DNA from: an uncultured Cellvibrio sp.
Lineage (GTDB): Bacteria; Pseudomonadota; Gammaproteobacteria; Pseudomonadales; Cellvibrionaceae
Assembly: GCA_946481095.1 (NCBI GenBank)
Contig: CAMLML010000005.1
Location: 19,476-83,475, forward strand
Length of the DNA: 64,000 bases
Direction: 5' to 3'
Below are positions 10,002-20,054 of the stretch, piece after piece. A model generated the notes under the pieces. The model was not told the DNA's origin. It saw only the letters and a program-made list of their open reading frames with translations, and made no database searches. Positions within the stretch are counted from its first letter, which is position 1. Each line of letters begins with the position of its first letter. The translations under genes and the position numbers were made by a program.

Positions 10002-10778
10002 TTATTGGTTCATGAGTGTTTGCCGATACTCCAAATATTCTTTTGAATAAGGATATCGATTTTTCAAAACCAGTACGTAACTGGCTTCTCTATCCTTGTT
10101 ACCAAACATCCGCTCAAGCCGGATCGCCATTAACAGCGCGCGCGGCGTCTGCTGCCCCAAATTCATAAATTTATCCAAAGATTCTTTTGCTTTTGGATAA
10201 TCCTGCTCTGAAAAGTAAATACCGGCCAGCTCAATAAAAGGATCGGGAAACCCGGGCTTCAATATAGCTGCATGTTCAAAAGCTGCTTTAGCGCGGGATT
10301 TATTACCTAACAATAAAGAAGAACGTCCTACATTAACCAAAGCCGCAGCGCGATCATCAAAATCCAGATTTGCTGCTGCTGCTTCAAATTGCACCAAAGC
10401 ATCTTCATAACGCTTCAATCCATATAAAAAATAGCCATAATTATTTTCTATGGATGATAAATTTTTATTTTTCTTGATCGCTTTTTTGTAAGTTTCTTCT
10501 GCTAATTTATTTTCACCCTCCAACTGGTACACCAATGCCAAAGCACCCAGCACTTGTGGAGAATCTTTATTGATTTCCATGGCTTTTCGAATATGGTGAC
10601 GTGCCGACTCACGGTTTTTTAACGAGACATATCCTTCTACCAATTGAATATGCTGTTTAAGAGCCTCTTCTTTATCAACAATTCTTCGCTTTCCATCGAG
10701 CCTTTCTGTCACACAAGCAGTTAACAACAACCCGCAAAATAAAATCAAAGCAAAACGAAGCAACTGAATTTGATTCAT
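10002..10778 (-). CDS. pilW: type IV pilus biogenesis/stability lipoprotein PilW (PilF)
   Basis: Outer-membrane TPR lipoprotein, the pilotin-like factor needed for PilQ secretin multimers in type IV pili. It has a lipoprotein signal (LLLTAC), then about six TPR repeats covering most of the chain. The ATG at 10778 follows GGAG seven bases upstream; an 8-codon extension to an upstream start is possible but would put extra residues before the signal peptide. It sits between rlmN and rodZ as in Pseudomonas, where it is called pilF. Confidence 0.93.
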   Translation of the reverse strand: MNQIQLLRFALILFCGLLLTACVTERLDGKRRIVDKEEALKQHIQLVEGYVSLKNRESARHHIRKAMEINKDSPQVLGALALVYQLEGENKLAEETYKKAIKKNKNLSSIENNYGYFLYGLKRYEDALVQFEAAAANLDFDDRAAALVNVGRSSLLLGNKSRAKAAFEHAAILKPGFPDPFIELAGIYFSEQDYPKAKESLDKFMNLGQQTPRALLMAIRLERMFGNKDREASYVLVLKNRYPYSKEYLEYRQTLMNQ

Positions 10779-10798
10779 AAAAACTCCGATGATTGCGA

Positions 10799-11992
10799 TC
10801 ACTGACCAATTATTTTTATTGATTGCACGTCATCGAACTGCGCTCGATAACGTTCACTGCGACGAGTGATATCATTTACCTGCCCTGCCAATTGTCCGCA
10901 GGCAGCATCTATATCATCACCGCGAGTAGTTCTAACAGTGGTGATGTAGCCCTCTTCCATTAATATTTCCTGAAATTTGCGCAATGCGTTATTGCTGACA
11001 CGTTTATAGTTGGAAAGATTAAACGGATTAAATGGAATCAGATTTATTTTTACCGGAATATTACGCAACAGTTCTGCCAATTCCTTTGCGTGATGCGGGC
11101 GATCATTCACTTGATCAATCAAGGTATATTCAATCGTAATTTTACGATGGGTATCCGGCATGGCTTCAATATAACGCTTGGCAGAATCCAGTAACATAGC
11201 AATCGGATATTTGCGGTTAATTGGTACTAATTCATTACGCAACTCATCATTGGGAGCGTGTAATGAAATCGCCAGACAAGCATCAGTATATTGACTCAGA
11301 CGATCCAATTGCGGCACAACACCGGATGTACTCAAAGTTACACGACGCTTGGAAATGCCATAGGCATTGTCGTGCATCATCAGATTCATTGCATCGACAA
11401 CATTGTCAAAATTCAACAGAGGTTCACCCATGCCCATCATCACCACATTGGTGACCATACGCGGCCCGGTGCCACTGAGCTGGCCAAATGATTTGGCTGC
11501 AATCCAAACCTGCCCGATAATTTCTGCAGCAGTTAAATCGCGATTGAATCCCTGTTTGCCGGTTGCACAAAAACTGCAATCCAACGAACAACCGACTTGC
11601 GATGAGACGCACAGGGTTCCGCGATCACCATCGGGAATATAAACCGTTTCAATCACATTGCCGCCACTGACACGAATTAAAAATTTACGTGTCCCATCTG
11701 CAGAGTCAAATTGTTGCACCACTTCCGGCAAACGAATTTCAGCAATATTTTTTAATTTGGATCGTAAATCTTTGCTGACATTGGTCATATCATCAAAGTT
11801 GTCGGCACCCAATTGGTGAATCCATTTCATCACCTGAATTGCACGAAACTTTTTCTCACCAATGGATTCAAAAAACGCAACGAGTTTGGCTTCAGGCAAA
11901 CCCATCAAATTGATTTTTTCAGGATTGGCTGCAACTGGAGACAATGAATCACTCATCGCAACAGATTGAATATTGGCAGCCGTTTGACTCAT
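10799..11992 (-). CDS. rlmN: dual-specificity rRNA/tRNA adenine-C2 methyltransferase RlmN
   Basis: Radical-SAM enzyme that methylates C2 of A2503 in 23S rRNA and A37 of some tRNAs. The cluster-binding CxxxCxxC is C135-S-L-D-C139-S-F-C142. The two methyl-transfer cysteines are also present: C128 in [10 protein letters not shown] and the one in [11 protein letters not shown] near the C-terminus. I chose the ATG at 11992 with CAGG upstream; this leaves about 25 residues before the conserved core, slightly longer than usual, and the internal ATG at codon 13 is an alternative. Confidence 0.95.
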   Translation of the reverse strand: MSQTAANIQSVAMSDSLSPVAANPEKINLMGLPEAKLVAFFESIGEKKFRAIQVMKWIHQLGADNFDDMTNVSKDLRSKLKNIAEIRLPEVVQQFDSADGTRKFLIRVSGGNVIETVYIPDGDRGTLCVSSQVGCSLDCSFCATGKQGFNRDLTAAEIIGQVWIAAKSFGQLSGTGPRMVTNVVMMGMGEPLLNFDNVVDAMNLMMHDNAYGISKRRVTLSTSGVVPQLDRLSQYTDACLAISLHAPNDELRNELVPINRKYPIAMLLDSAKRYIEAMPDTHRKITIEYTLIDQVNDRPHHAKELAELLRNIPVKINLIPFNPFNLSNYKRVSNNALRKFQEILMEEGYITTVRTTRGDDIDAACGQLAGQVNDITRRSERYRAQFDDVQSIKIIGQ

Positions 11993-12011
11993 ATTAATAA
12001 CCTGAAAATAA

Positions 12012-12437
12012 TTAACGAACAATCACTTGGTGACTGGCAAAGAAATACGCAATTTCACGTGCAGCAGAAACTGGTGAATCCGAACCGTGAACAGCATTGG
12101 AACTAATCTTTGTACCGAACAATGCCCTCAGGGTTCCCGGGGCTGCTTTTGACGGATCCGTCGCTCCCATAATCTCACGATTCAATGCAATTGCATTTTC
12201 ACCTGACAAAACCTGAACCACCACAGGGCCAGATGTCATAAATTCAACCAGACCATCAAAAAATCCCTTACCTTTGTGCTCTGCATAAAATCCTTCTGCT
12301 TCTGCTTTGCTCAAATGCATCATGCACTGGGCAACAATTTTTAATCCTGCTTTTTCAAAACGATCAACAATTTCACCAATATGGTTATCACGCACTGCAT
12401 CCGGTTTAATAATAGATAGGGTTTGTTCAACAGCCAT
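12012..12437 (-). CDS. ndk: nucleoside diphosphate kinase
   Basis: Transfers the gamma-phosphate of ATP to nucleoside diphosphates and so keeps NTP and dNTP pools balanced. The active-site histidine is H117 in NAVHGSDS, and the N-terminal [12 protein letters not shown] is canonical. The ATG at 12437, with GGAG upstream, gives 141 residues, the normal length; an 8-codon upstream extension is not family-like. In Pseudomonas ndk directly follows the isc operon; here it follows sufE, with a gap of about 130 bases. Confidence 0.97.
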   Translation of the reverse strand: MAVEQTLSIIKPDAVRDNHIGEIVDRFEKAGLKIVAQCMMHLSKAEAEGFYAEHKGKGFFDGLVEFMTSGPVVVQVLSGENAIALNREIMGATDPSKAAPGTLRALFGTKISSNAVHGSDSPVSAAREIAYFFASHQVIVR

Positions 12438-12570
12438 CGGGGGTCTCCACACCACTTTCAATCGACAAGGACAGGGTTTGTTGGTTCCCGTCCATAAAAT
12501 TCAAAACCCGCGGATTATACGCAGGTTTACCCGATTTTGTATGGTCTGAAATCGAAAAACTGACAGAAAA

Positions 12571-12990
12571 TTAAAGGCTTGCAGCTATATCTTGAATTCG
12601 TTTCACCATGGATTTAAGGCCATTCCCCCGGGTGGAACTTAGATGTTGAAGTAGATCCAATCGAATGAAATAGTCCGCAATATCCACAGATTGTATTTCC
12701 GAAGGCGTTTTACCATTAAATGCAGCGAGCACCACAGCCAGTAATCCTTTGACAATAAAAGCATCACTATCCGCCTGAAAATAAAGCCTGCCATCGCGAT
12801 ATTCCTCTACCAACCAAACCTGGCTTTGGCAACCACGAACCAGCCTGTCTTCAGTGTGTAACTCTTCAGCCATGGGCGGCAGCTCTTTGCCCAAGTCGAT
12901 AATGTACTTGTATCTTTCTTCCCAGGAATCGAAAAATCCCAGAGCTTCTACTATTTCGTCAGCTGTAACATCTACGCCAAATTGGGTCAT
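12571..12990 (-). CDS. sufE: cysteine desulfuration protein SufE
   Basis: Sulfur acceptor that takes the persulfide from SufS and passes it to SufBCD. The acceptor cysteine is C54 in VRGCQSQVW; the C-terminal SSTRGNGLKSMV motif is also typical. The length of 139 residues is normal. Its ATG overlaps the sufT stop (TGATG), which indicates translational coupling. It is the last gene of the suf set. A second SufE-like gene lies at 48.0 kb. Confidence 0.95.
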   Translation of the reverse strand: MTQFGVDVTADEIVEALGFFDSWEERYKYIIDLGKELPPMAEELHTEDRLVRGCQSQVWLVEEYRDGRLYFQADSDAFIVKGLLAVVLAAFNGKTPSEIQSVDIADYFIRLDLLQHLSSTRGNGLKSMVKRIQDIAASL

Positions 12991-13526
12991 CAGTAAAACA
13001 TCCCCGTTGCCAATTGCGCCTCTTCACTCATCATGTGACGGGCCCAGGGTGGATCAAACACCAACTCAACTTTCACTGACTTCACGTTAGGCACCTTACG
13101 AACCCTGTATTCAACATCACCCACCAACACCGGACCCATACCGCAAGCCGGTGCTGTCAGGGTCATTTGGATATCAACCTGTTTGGATTCCTGATTAATT
13201 TTCACTGAGTAGATCAACCCCAGATTCACCAAATCGACCGGAATTTCGGGATCATAAACTGTACCCAGCGCGTACCAAACCTGATCCTCTGCGATGTTGT
13301 CGTCAACCGGCGCCGGGAATTCCAATGTTTCAGATTCGAGCCCCAACTTGTCAGCATCAGTACCGTCAACACGAACCATTTGCCCGTGATACGTCAGGGT
13401 GTAATTTCCTCCAAGCGATTGGGTAATGGTGACAAAAGTATCTTTGGGGATGGTCAACGGTGTTCCATCCGGCACACGTCGCGCCGGACAATCTTCCAAT
13501 GCCACCACCATTCGTCTTTCAGACAT
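12990..13526 (-). CDS. sufT: Fe-S cluster assembly protein SufT (MIP18/DUF59 family)
   Basis: SufT-type protein with an N-terminal beta-rich extension (about residues 1-75) and a C-terminal MIP18-family domain (about 80-178) with the family pattern VYDPEIPVDLVNLGLIY and APACGMGP. SufT proteins take part in maturation of iron-sulfur enzymes, best studied in Staphylococcus; the exact step is not settled. It is tightly packed between sufA (2-base gap) and sufE (1-base overlap). Confidence 0.9.
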   Translation of the reverse strand: MSERRMVVALEDCPARRVPDGTPLTIPKDTFVTITQSLGGNYTLTYHGQMVRVDGTDADKLGLESETLEFPAPVDDNIAEDQVWYALGTVYDPEIPVDLVNLGLIYSVKINQESKQVDIQMTLTAPACGMGPVLVGDVEYRVRKVPNVKSVKVELVFDPPWARHMMSEEAQLATGMFY

Positions 13527-13528
13527 AA

Positions 13529-13888
13529 TTAATTCTCTACACTAAAACTTTCACCACAACCGCAATAATCTTTTACGCGTGGGTTCATAAATTTCAACTG
13601 ACGATTCACACCCTCCATGACGTAATCAATTTCCGTACCGCCCACAATCGATAAACTTTTTGGATCAACCAATAATTCTGCTCCTGATTCCATTTCAATA
13701 TGCAAATCATCCGGATTCGCTGACTCAACCAAATCGACAACATACATCCAACCGGTACAACCACTTTGCTTCACGCTCAAACGCACTGCTTTTGCATCTT
13801 TTTTTTCAATTTCACGTTTGAAATGTGCAGCCGCCGCCGCTGTTACTGAAACAGTTTGTTGGTTGGGATTAAAGGTTTCTACTGACAT
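13529..13888 (-). CDS. sufA: A-type iron-sulfur carrier SufA
   Basis: A-type carrier that receives Fe-S clusters from the SufBCD scaffold and delivers them to targets. The three ligand cysteines are C44 in QSGCTGW and C109/C111 in DYCGCG near the C-terminus. The protein is 119 residues, as expected for SufA/IscA. A large palindromic repeat separates it from sufS upstream, so the distal genes sufA-T-E may be expressed at a different level from sufB-C-D-S. Confidence 0.92.
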   Translation of the reverse strand: MSVETFNPNQQTVSVTAAAAAHFKREIEKKDAKAVRLSVKQSGCTGWMYVVDLVESANPDDLHIEMESGAELLVDPKSLSIVGGTEIDYVMEGVNRQLKFMNPRVKDYCGCGESFSVEN

Positions 13889-13906
13889 GATGACCTCCGG
13901 TTAATT

Positions 13907-14083
13907 GCCCTCACCCTGGCCCTCTCCCAAAGGGAGAGGGAACTGTGCCCCACTTTGAAAAAGGGGGGTTAGGGGGGATTTAAAATCTTAAAAATTGCGA
14001 CCATCTTAAAGCCCTCCCCGCCTCCCTTTTTCAAAGGGAGGTGCCAATCCCCTCTCCCTCCGGGAGAGGGTTAGGGTGAGGGT
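13907..14083. repeat. composite palindromic repeat (about 177 bp) between sufS and sufA
   Basis: Two nested inverted repeats. Outer arms: CCCTCACCCTGGCCCTCTCC at the left and its near-complement at the right, each also a small hairpin of its own. Inner arms: CCCCACTTTGAAAAAGGGGG at the left and CCTCCCTTTTTCAAAGGGAG at the right, with TTTAAAATCTT-like sequence facing inward. The same inner unit recurs at 20.6 and 55.3 kb. No coding frame is supported within it. It may act as an attenuator inside the suf operon. Confidence 0.85.
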
Positions 14084-14086
14084 CAC

Positions 14087-15328
14087 TCACAACAAAAACA
14101 TTTTCACCTTTTCAATCGCAACAAATAAACGATCAACTTCATCAAAGGTGTTATAAAAACTAAAACTCGCACGCACAGTGCCCGGAATTCCGAATTGATC
14201 CATAATCGGTTGCGCGCAATGGTTGCCGGTACGCACAGCAATTCCCTGCTTATCCAATAAGACACCTACATCAGCAGGATGTGCGCCTTCAACCAAAAAA
14301 CTCATCACAGATGTTTTGTTTGCACTTGTACCAATTAATTTTACGCCGGAAGTTGCTCGCGCTTTTTCTTCTGCATAACGCAAGAGCGCCATTTCATGTG
14401 CAGAGGCCGTCTCGCGATCCAGCTGATTCAAATAATCAATCGCTGCACCCAAACCAATTGCACCGGCGATATCCGGTGTACCCGCTTCAAACTTATAAGG
14501 TAATTGGTTAAATGTAGTGTTGGCAAAACTGACTGATTCAATCATTTCACCCCCGCCCTGATAAGGAGGCATGGATTCCAGCAATTCTTTTTTTCCGTAG
14601 AGTACACCCAAGCCGGTAGGACCAAATAATTTATGCGCAGAAAACACATAAAAATCACACTCGAGTTTTTGCACATCAACAGTAAAATGACTCACCGCTT
14701 GTGCGCCATCAATTAATACTTTTGCACCAACAGCATGTGACTGCGCAATAATTTTTTCGACAGGATTAATTGTGCCCATCGCATTGGATACATGCCCTAC
14801 AGCAACCATTTTCACTTTTGTATTTAACATTGAAGCAAATGCTGACATATCAATAGTGCCTGTAGCATCAACAGGAATAGGTTGGACAACCGCCCCCGTT
14901 TTTTCAGCGATCAGTTGCCAAGGCACAATATTCGAGTGATGTTCCATTGCCGATACCAGCACACAGTCACCTGCTTGTAAATTTTGACTACCCCAACATG
15001 CTGCAACCAGATTAATACTTTCTGTAGTACCGCGCGTCCAGATAATACATGGGGACGAATTTGCATTAATAAATTTTGCAACCTTGTCACGCGCCGCTTC
15101 AAATTTGACTGTTGCCCTGTCAGCTAAAGTATGCGCACCTCGATGCACATTACTGTTGTCCTGACGATAATAATCAGCAATTGCATCAATCACACAATTG
15201 GGTTTTTGCGTTGTAGCTGCGTTATCCAGATATACCAAAGGCTGTCCGTTTACTTGCTGATGAAGAATTGGGAAATCAGCACGAATTTTTTCAACATCAA
15301 AGGGTCTACCCGAATTAAATACATTCAT
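14087..15328 (-). CDS. sufS: cysteine desulfurase SufS (group II)
   Basis: PLP enzyme that removes sulfur from cysteine as an enzyme-bound persulfide for Fe-S assembly. The PLP lysine is in FSAHKLFGPTG, and the catalytic cysteine is in RTGNHCAQPIM, the short-loop arrangement of group II enzymes that require SufE. The 413-residue length is normal. Its ATG overlaps the sufD stop codon. The 3' end abuts the composite palindromic repeat. Confidence 0.96.
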   Translation of the reverse strand: MNVFNSGRPFDVEKIRADFPILHQQVNGQPLVYLDNAATTQKPNCVIDAIADYYRQDNSNVHRGAHTLADRATVKFEAARDKVAKFINANSSPCIIWTRGTTESINLVAACWGSQNLQAGDCVLVSAMEHHSNIVPWQLIAEKTGAVVQPIPVDATGTIDMSAFASMLNTKVKMVAVGHVSNAMGTINPVEKIIAQSHAVGAKVLIDGAQAVSHFTVDVQKLECDFYVFSAHKLFGPTGLGVLYGKKELLESMPPYQGGGEMIESVSFANTTFNQLPYKFEAGTPDIAGAIGLGAAIDYLNQLDRETASAHEMALLRYAEEKARATSGVKLIGTSANKTSVMSFLVEGAHPADVGVLLDKQGIAVRTGNHCAQPIMDQFGIPGTVRASFSFYNTFDEVDRLFVAIEKVKMFLL

Positions 15329-16623
15329 CAGGTTTCAACCTCATCCAATAATTGTTGACGACCAAACAATTGGGCAAGTTTGGGTGACAAATAATGGCGA
15401 ACAGCATCGAGTTCAACTGCTTGCAGTAATTCATTAATAAAACCGAAGCTCATCATAACTTGTGCATCTGCACGCGAAACACCGCGGCTTTGCAAATAAT
15501 AAAGTGCATTTGCATTTAATTGACTGACCGTTGCACCATGAGCACACCTGACGTCATCAGCATAAATTTCCAATTCAGGCTTGGTATTAATTTCTGCTTT
15601 GTTGGATGTCAGCAAATTTTTGTTGCTCAACTCCGCCAGAGTTTTCTGTGCTTGTGGATGAATGTGAATTCGCCCATTAAATACTGCTTTCGCCTGATCG
15701 CTGATAATGCCGCGAAAAATTTCATTACTGGTGCAATGCGGCACCCAGTGTTGAACATTGGTATGATAATCCACCAGTTGTTGGTTGCGCGGCAAATAGA
15801 TACCTTGCAAATCCAATTCAGCGCCCTGCCCGCGATGGTGGCATTGATAATCAACACGCATCAACTGACTGCCCAGCGCCAAAGTAAATGCACGTAATTT
15901 TGCATTGCGACCCAAATTCACATGCACAGCACCTATATGCTGTTGCTGTTCATTTTCCATATGCAGATTGTAATGATGCAAACAGGCATTATCATGCAAA
16001 ATTATTTCAGTCACTGCATTAACGAAATGCGATTGATTTTCAGTCGTTGAAATAAAATGCTCAATAATTTCTGCACGACTATTTTTCTCAAGCACAACCA
16101 ACAAACGATGATTGATGGCATAAGACACTCTACCCTGTGAAACCTGTACCAGATAAACGGGCCTTGATAATTCCTGCCCGGCTTTAAGGTGAATTAAAAT
16201 GCCTTCATCCAACCATGCATTATTAAGCCCGGAAAATAAATGCTTATCGCCTTCGATCACACTGCCCAAATGTTGCTTGATAATTTTTTGTTGTTCAGCA
16301 GAGGCTTGTGAAAAACGCACTATTTCAGCAGTTAACTCACTGGATGATTGCTCATCCAATATTCCATTCACAAACACCAAACGAATTGCGTCAACTGGAA
16401 TAAGGTCACTGATAGACTGAAATGAGGCATGGTTTTTTGCCCAAACGAAATCGATATTTTTTTGCAATTCTGTTAGTGGTGTATACATCCAGGCTTCGGT
16501 TTTTTTCGTCGGCCAGAGAGTGTTTTGCCATTGAGTCACCGCATGTTCGCGAAAATCATTAAGCCAATTCAAACCGATTTTTTGGTTGGCCAGTTGTAAG
16601 GCATGTTGTTGAAATTGACTCAT
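15328..16623 (-). CDS. sufD: Fe-S cluster assembly protein SufD
   Basis: SufD subunit of the SufBC2D scaffold. The C-terminal half shows the SufBD beta-helix core (YLPRNQQLVDYHTNVQHW ... FNGRIHIHPQAQKT ... CAHGATVSQLN), which is typical of SufD. The N-terminal part is more divergent, as is normal in this family. It lies in the order sufB-C-D-S with short gaps. Confidence 0.93.
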   Translation of the reverse strand: MSQFQQHALQLANQKIGLNWLNDFREHAVTQWQNTLWPTKKTEAWMYTPLTELQKNIDFVWAKNHASFQSISDLIPVDAIRLVFVNGILDEQSSSELTAEIVRFSQASAEQQKIIKQHLGSVIEGDKHLFSGLNNAWLDEGILIHLKAGQELSRPVYLVQVSQGRVSYAINHRLLVVLEKNSRAEIIEHFISTTENQSHFVNAVTEIILHDNACLHHYNLHMENEQQQHIGAVHVNLGRNAKLRAFTLALGSQLMRVDYQCHHRGQGAELDLQGIYLPRNQQLVDYHTNVQHWVPHCTSNEIFRGIISDQAKAVFNGRIHIHPQAQKTLAELSNKNLLTSNKAEINTKPELEIYADDVRCAHGATVSQLNANALYYLQSRGVSRADAQVMMSFGFINELLQAVELDAVRHYLSPKLAQLFGRQQLLDEVET

Positions 16624-16626
16624 GAA

Positions 16627-17373
16627 TCAAACCGCCTCATCCAACCAGGCGTAACCTTTTTCTTCCAGTTCCAAGGCTAATTCTTTACCGCCGGTTTTGA
16701 CAATTCGACCGCCTGATAATACATGCACAAAATCAGGCACAATAAAATCCAGCAAACGTTGGTAGTGAGTCACCACAATAAAACTGCGATCCGGTGAACG
16801 CATTTCATTCACACCTTTGGCAACCACTTGCAGTGCATCAATATCCAAACCCGAATCAGTTTCATCGAGAATACAAAGTCTGGGTTCCAACAACATCATT
16901 TGCATAATTTCATTACGCTTCTTTTCGCCGCCAGAAAAACCTTCGTTAACACCGCGCTTTAAAAAAGCGGCATCCAAATTAACCCGCTTACTGGATTCAC
17001 GTGCAAGCTTCATAAATTCAATAGCAGATAATTCCGGCAAACCCATATACTTGCGTTTGGCATCAACTGAAGCTTTCAAAAACTCCATGTTACTTACACC
17101 TGGAATTTCAACAGGATATTGAAATGCTAAAAATAATCCCTCATGCGCACGCTCTTCAATTTCGAGATCCAGTAAATTTTTTCCTGCAAACTCAACGCTG
17201 CCCTGAGTAACTTCATAACCATCACGACCCGACAACACATAACCCAAGGTACTTTTACCCGAACCATTGGGCCCCATGATGGCATGTATCTCGCCCGGAT
17301 TAACCTTCAGGTTTAATCCTTTCAAAATATCTTTGTCTTCAACTTTTGCATGTAAATTGGTAATGCTTAACAT
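16627..17373 (-). CDS. sufC: Fe-S cluster assembly ATPase SufC
   Basis: ABC-type ATPase of the SufBCD scaffold. Walker A (GPNGSGKST, about residues 34-42), the signature FSGGEKKRNEI and Walker B (CILDETDSGLD) are intact. SufC has no membrane partner; its ATP cycle reshapes SufB-SufD during cluster building. The length of 248 residues is normal. Confidence 0.97.
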   Translation of the reverse strand: MLSITNLHAKVEDKDILKGLNLKVNPGEIHAIMGPNGSGKSTLGYVLSGRDGYEVTQGSVEFAGKNLLDLEIEERAHEGLFLAFQYPVEIPGVSNMEFLKASVDAKRKYMGLPELSAIEFMKLARESSKRVNLDAAFLKRGVNEGFSGGEKKRNEIMQMMLLEPRLCILDETDSGLDIDALQVVAKGVNEMRSPDRSFIVVTHYQRLLDFIVPDFVHVLSGGRIVKTGGKELALELEEKGYAWLDEAV

Positions 17374-17391
17374 AAATTTTGCTCGAACTGA

Positions 17392-18828
17392 TTAACCAAC
17401 AGAACCTTCAAGGCTCACTTCTAATAACTTGCCAGCTTCCACTGCAAATTCCATGGGTAACTCTTTGAATACTTCACGACAAAAACCATTCACTATCATG
17501 GATACCGCTTTTTCTGCATCCAGTCCGCGCTGTTGACACAAAAATAATTGATCGTCACTCACTTTGGATGTGGTGGCTTCGTGTTCAATCACAGCCGATG
17601 GATTTTTGCTTTCTATATAGGGAAATGTATGTGCACCGCATTGATCGCCAATCAGCAGAGAATCGCACTGCGTGTAATTACGCGCACCTTCTGCGCCAGG
17701 ATTAATACGTACCAAACCGCGATAAGCATTGGAGCTTTTTCCCGCCGATATACCTTTGGAAATAATGGTTGACCTGGTATTTTTACCCAAGTGAATCATT
17801 TTGGTTCCTGTATCGGCTTGCTGATAATGATTAGTGAGTGCTACCGAATAAAATTCACCGACACTGTTATCACCACGCAATATACAGCTGGGGTATTTCC
17901 AGGTGACGGCAGAACCGGTTTCGACTTGCGTCCAGGAAATTTTCGAATCGGTAAAACAAACACCACGTTTGGTCACAAAATTGTAAATGCCACCTTTGCC
18001 ATTTTCATCGCCGGGATACCAGTTTTGTACAGTGGAATATTTTATCTCCGCACGATCCAATGCTACCAACTCCACTACTGCCGCATGCAATTGATTTTCA
18101 TCGCGTTGTGGTGCCGTGCAACCCTCAAGATAGCTGACATGCGAACCCTCGTCCGCGACAATTAATGTGCGCTCGAATTGCCCGGTATTGCGTTCATTAA
18201 TACGAAAGTAGGTTGATAACTCCATTGGGCAACGTACACCTTTTGGAATATAAACAAATGATCCATCTGAAAAAACAGCAGAATTTAATGCAGCGTAATA
18301 GTTATCCTTTTGTGGAACCACAGAACCCATATATTTTTTTACTAATTCCGGATATTTCTGAACTGCTTCGCTGATCGAACAAAAAATCACGCCCACTTCC
18401 ATTAATTTTTCACGAAAAGTGGTCACTACTGAAACAGAATCAAACACCACATCCATCGCAACACCGGCAAGCGCAGCTTGCTCATGCAATGGAATGCCAA
18501 GTTTTTCATAAGTGCGTAATAATTCCGGATCGACTTCATCCAAACTTTTCGGTTTGTCGTCCATGGATTTTGGTGCGGAATAATAAGACACCGCCTGAAA
18601 ATCGATATCGTCATATTTGACTTGCGCCCATTCAGGTTCTGTCATGTCCTGCCAGGAACGAAAAGCTTTTAACCGCCAATCCAATAACCATTCGGGTTCA
18701 TTTTTTTTGGCAGAAATAAAACGAATGACATCTTCATTTAATCCAGGCGGCAAAGTTTCAGCGTCGATTTCGGTATAGAAACCGGCGGCATAATCTTTCT
18801 TGATTAAATGTTCAACTTGTTCTGACAT
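17392..18828 (-). CDS. sufB: Fe-S cluster assembly protein SufB
   Basis: Core scaffold subunit of SufBC2D on which the nascent cluster is built. It has the family features [19 protein letters not shown] and the C-terminal beta-helix with [20 protein letters not shown]. The length of 478 residues is slightly below E. coli SufB (495). It starts 9 bases after the upstream cysteine desulfurase stop, so iscR-iscS-sufB are likely one transcript. Confidence 0.97.
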   Translation of the reverse strand: MSEQVEHLIKKDYAAGFYTEIDAETLPPGLNEDVIRFISAKKNEPEWLLDWRLKAFRSWQDMTEPEWAQVKYDDIDFQAVSYYSAPKSMDDKPKSLDEVDPELLRTYEKLGIPLHEQAALAGVAMDVVFDSVSVVTTFREKLMEVGVIFCSISEAVQKYPELVKKYMGSVVPQKDNYYAALNSAVFSDGSFVYIPKGVRCPMELSTYFRINERNTGQFERTLIVADEGSHVSYLEGCTAPQRDENQLHAAVVELVALDRAEIKYSTVQNWYPGDENGKGGIYNFVTKRGVCFTDSKISWTQVETGSAVTWKYPSCILRGDNSVGEFYSVALTNHYQQADTGTKMIHLGKNTRSTIISKGISAGKSSNAYRGLVRINPGAEGARNYTQCDSLLIGDQCGAHTFPYIESKNPSAVIEHEATTSKVSDDQLFLCQQRGLDAEKAVSMIVNGFCREVFKELPMEFAVEAGKLLEVSLEGSVG

Positions 18829-18837
18829 TTTTTACCT

Positions 18838-20037
18838 TCAGGTATTTACCGTATTTTTTTGCAATTGATTAACGACTGTTCGTATTTCGTTAATTGCAAA
18901 ATCAATTTCTTCTGCGGTGGTGTAACGCCCCAGACTAAAACGTAAAGAAGCCTGGGCTTGCGCATCACTCAAACCAATGGCTTTTAAAACATAACTCGGC
19001 GACATGCTGGCAGAATTGCAGGCCGAGCCGCTGGATACAGCTAAATTGCGCAAAGACAACAATAAAGTTTCACCATCACAACCTTGTGTTTCATCATCTG
19101 CAAAAGCGATATTTAAAATCCCGCCGACCGAACGTTTGATTGCATCTTTGGTCACGCCGTTGCGACGAATATGCGGTAGATCAGCAAGCCCCTGCCATAA
19201 TTGATTGCGCAATTCTGCAATTCGTTTGCTGTCTTCCGTTAACAGTTGTTGCGCCAATTCTGCAGCGGCGCCCATACCAACGCACTGATGTGTTGCCAGA
19301 GTGCCGGAGCGCATATTGCGTTCGTGTCCACCACCATGAATTTGTGAGGCGACTTTAATCTCGCCTGCACGACGCACATACAAAGCACCAATTCCTTTGG
19401 GGCCATAAAATTTATGAGCTGAGAGTGACAACAAATCGACACCCAATTGTTTTACATCTACAGTAATTTTTCCTGCACTTTGTGCCGCATCACAATGCAA
19501 AATAATGTTGCGCGCCCGTGTAATTTCACTGATTGCAGCAACATCGTTAATCGAACCCAATTCATTATTCACATGCATGATGCTGACCAAAAAAGTATCT
19601 GCACGCAAATGGGTTTCCAGCATTTGGGGTTCAATAATTCCTTCTTTATCAGGCGCAATTCGCGTCACTGAAAAATGCTGTGTTTCCAACCAACTGACCA
19701 CGTCCAAAACTGCTTTGTGCTCTATCGATGACACCAGAATGTGCCCACCGACCGGATGTTGTTGGCGATAAGTCTCAGCAATTCCTTTTAGAGCCAGATT
19801 GTTGGCTTCGGTTGCACCACTGGTCCACACAATCTCACGCGAATCAGCGTTAATTAAACTGGCAACCTGCAAACGCGCTTCTTCCACTTTCTCTTCTGCT
19901 TGCCAGCCATAAATATGCGAACGTGATGCGGGGTTGGCAAAACAACCTTCCAGGGTCAAACATGCCTGCATTTGTGCCGCTACTTCAGGTGCTACAGGTG
20001 TGGTAGCGGCATAATCGAGATAAACAGGTTTACGCAA
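18838..20037 (-). CDS. iscS: IscS-type (group I) cysteine desulfurase
   Basis: PLP-dependent group I cysteine desulfurase. The PLP lysine is in SAHKFYGPKG and the catalytic cysteine sits in the long mobile loop SSGSACNSASMSPSYVL. It follows iscR as in isc operons, yet iscU is absent and sufB comes next. The C-terminus ends soon after the TAEEIDFAINEIR helix; the W-E-M-Y-K ... I-E-W-A-H-H tail by which canonical IscS binds IscU is missing. It probably supplies sulfur for tRNA thiolation or to SufBCD; that division of labour is inferred. Confidence 0.88.
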   Translation of the reverse strand: MRKPVYLDYAATTPVAPEVAAQMQACLTLEGCFANPASRSHIYGWQAEEKVEEARLQVASLINADSREIVWTSGATEANNLALKGIAETYRQQHPVGGHILVSSIEHKAVLDVVSWLETQHFSVTRIAPDKEGIIEPQMLETHLRADTFLVSIMHVNNELGSINDVAAISEITRARNIILHCDAAQSAGKITVDVKQLGVDLLSLSAHKFYGPKGIGALYVRRAGEIKVASQIHGGGHERNMRSGTLATHQCVGMGAAAELAQQLLTEDSKRIAELRNQLWQGLADLPHIRRNGVTKDAIKRSVGGILNIAFADDETQGCDGETLLLSLRNLAVSSGSACNSASMSPSYVLKAIGLSDAQAQASLRFSLGRYTTAEEIDFAINEIRTVVNQLQKNTVNT

Positions 20038-20054
20038 TTAATCAATCCCAAACA

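Noticed and set aside
13907..14083. CRISPR array in the repeat-rich gap near sufA
   Set aside because: The repeats are inverted and nested, not regularly spaced direct repeats, and there are no cas genes.
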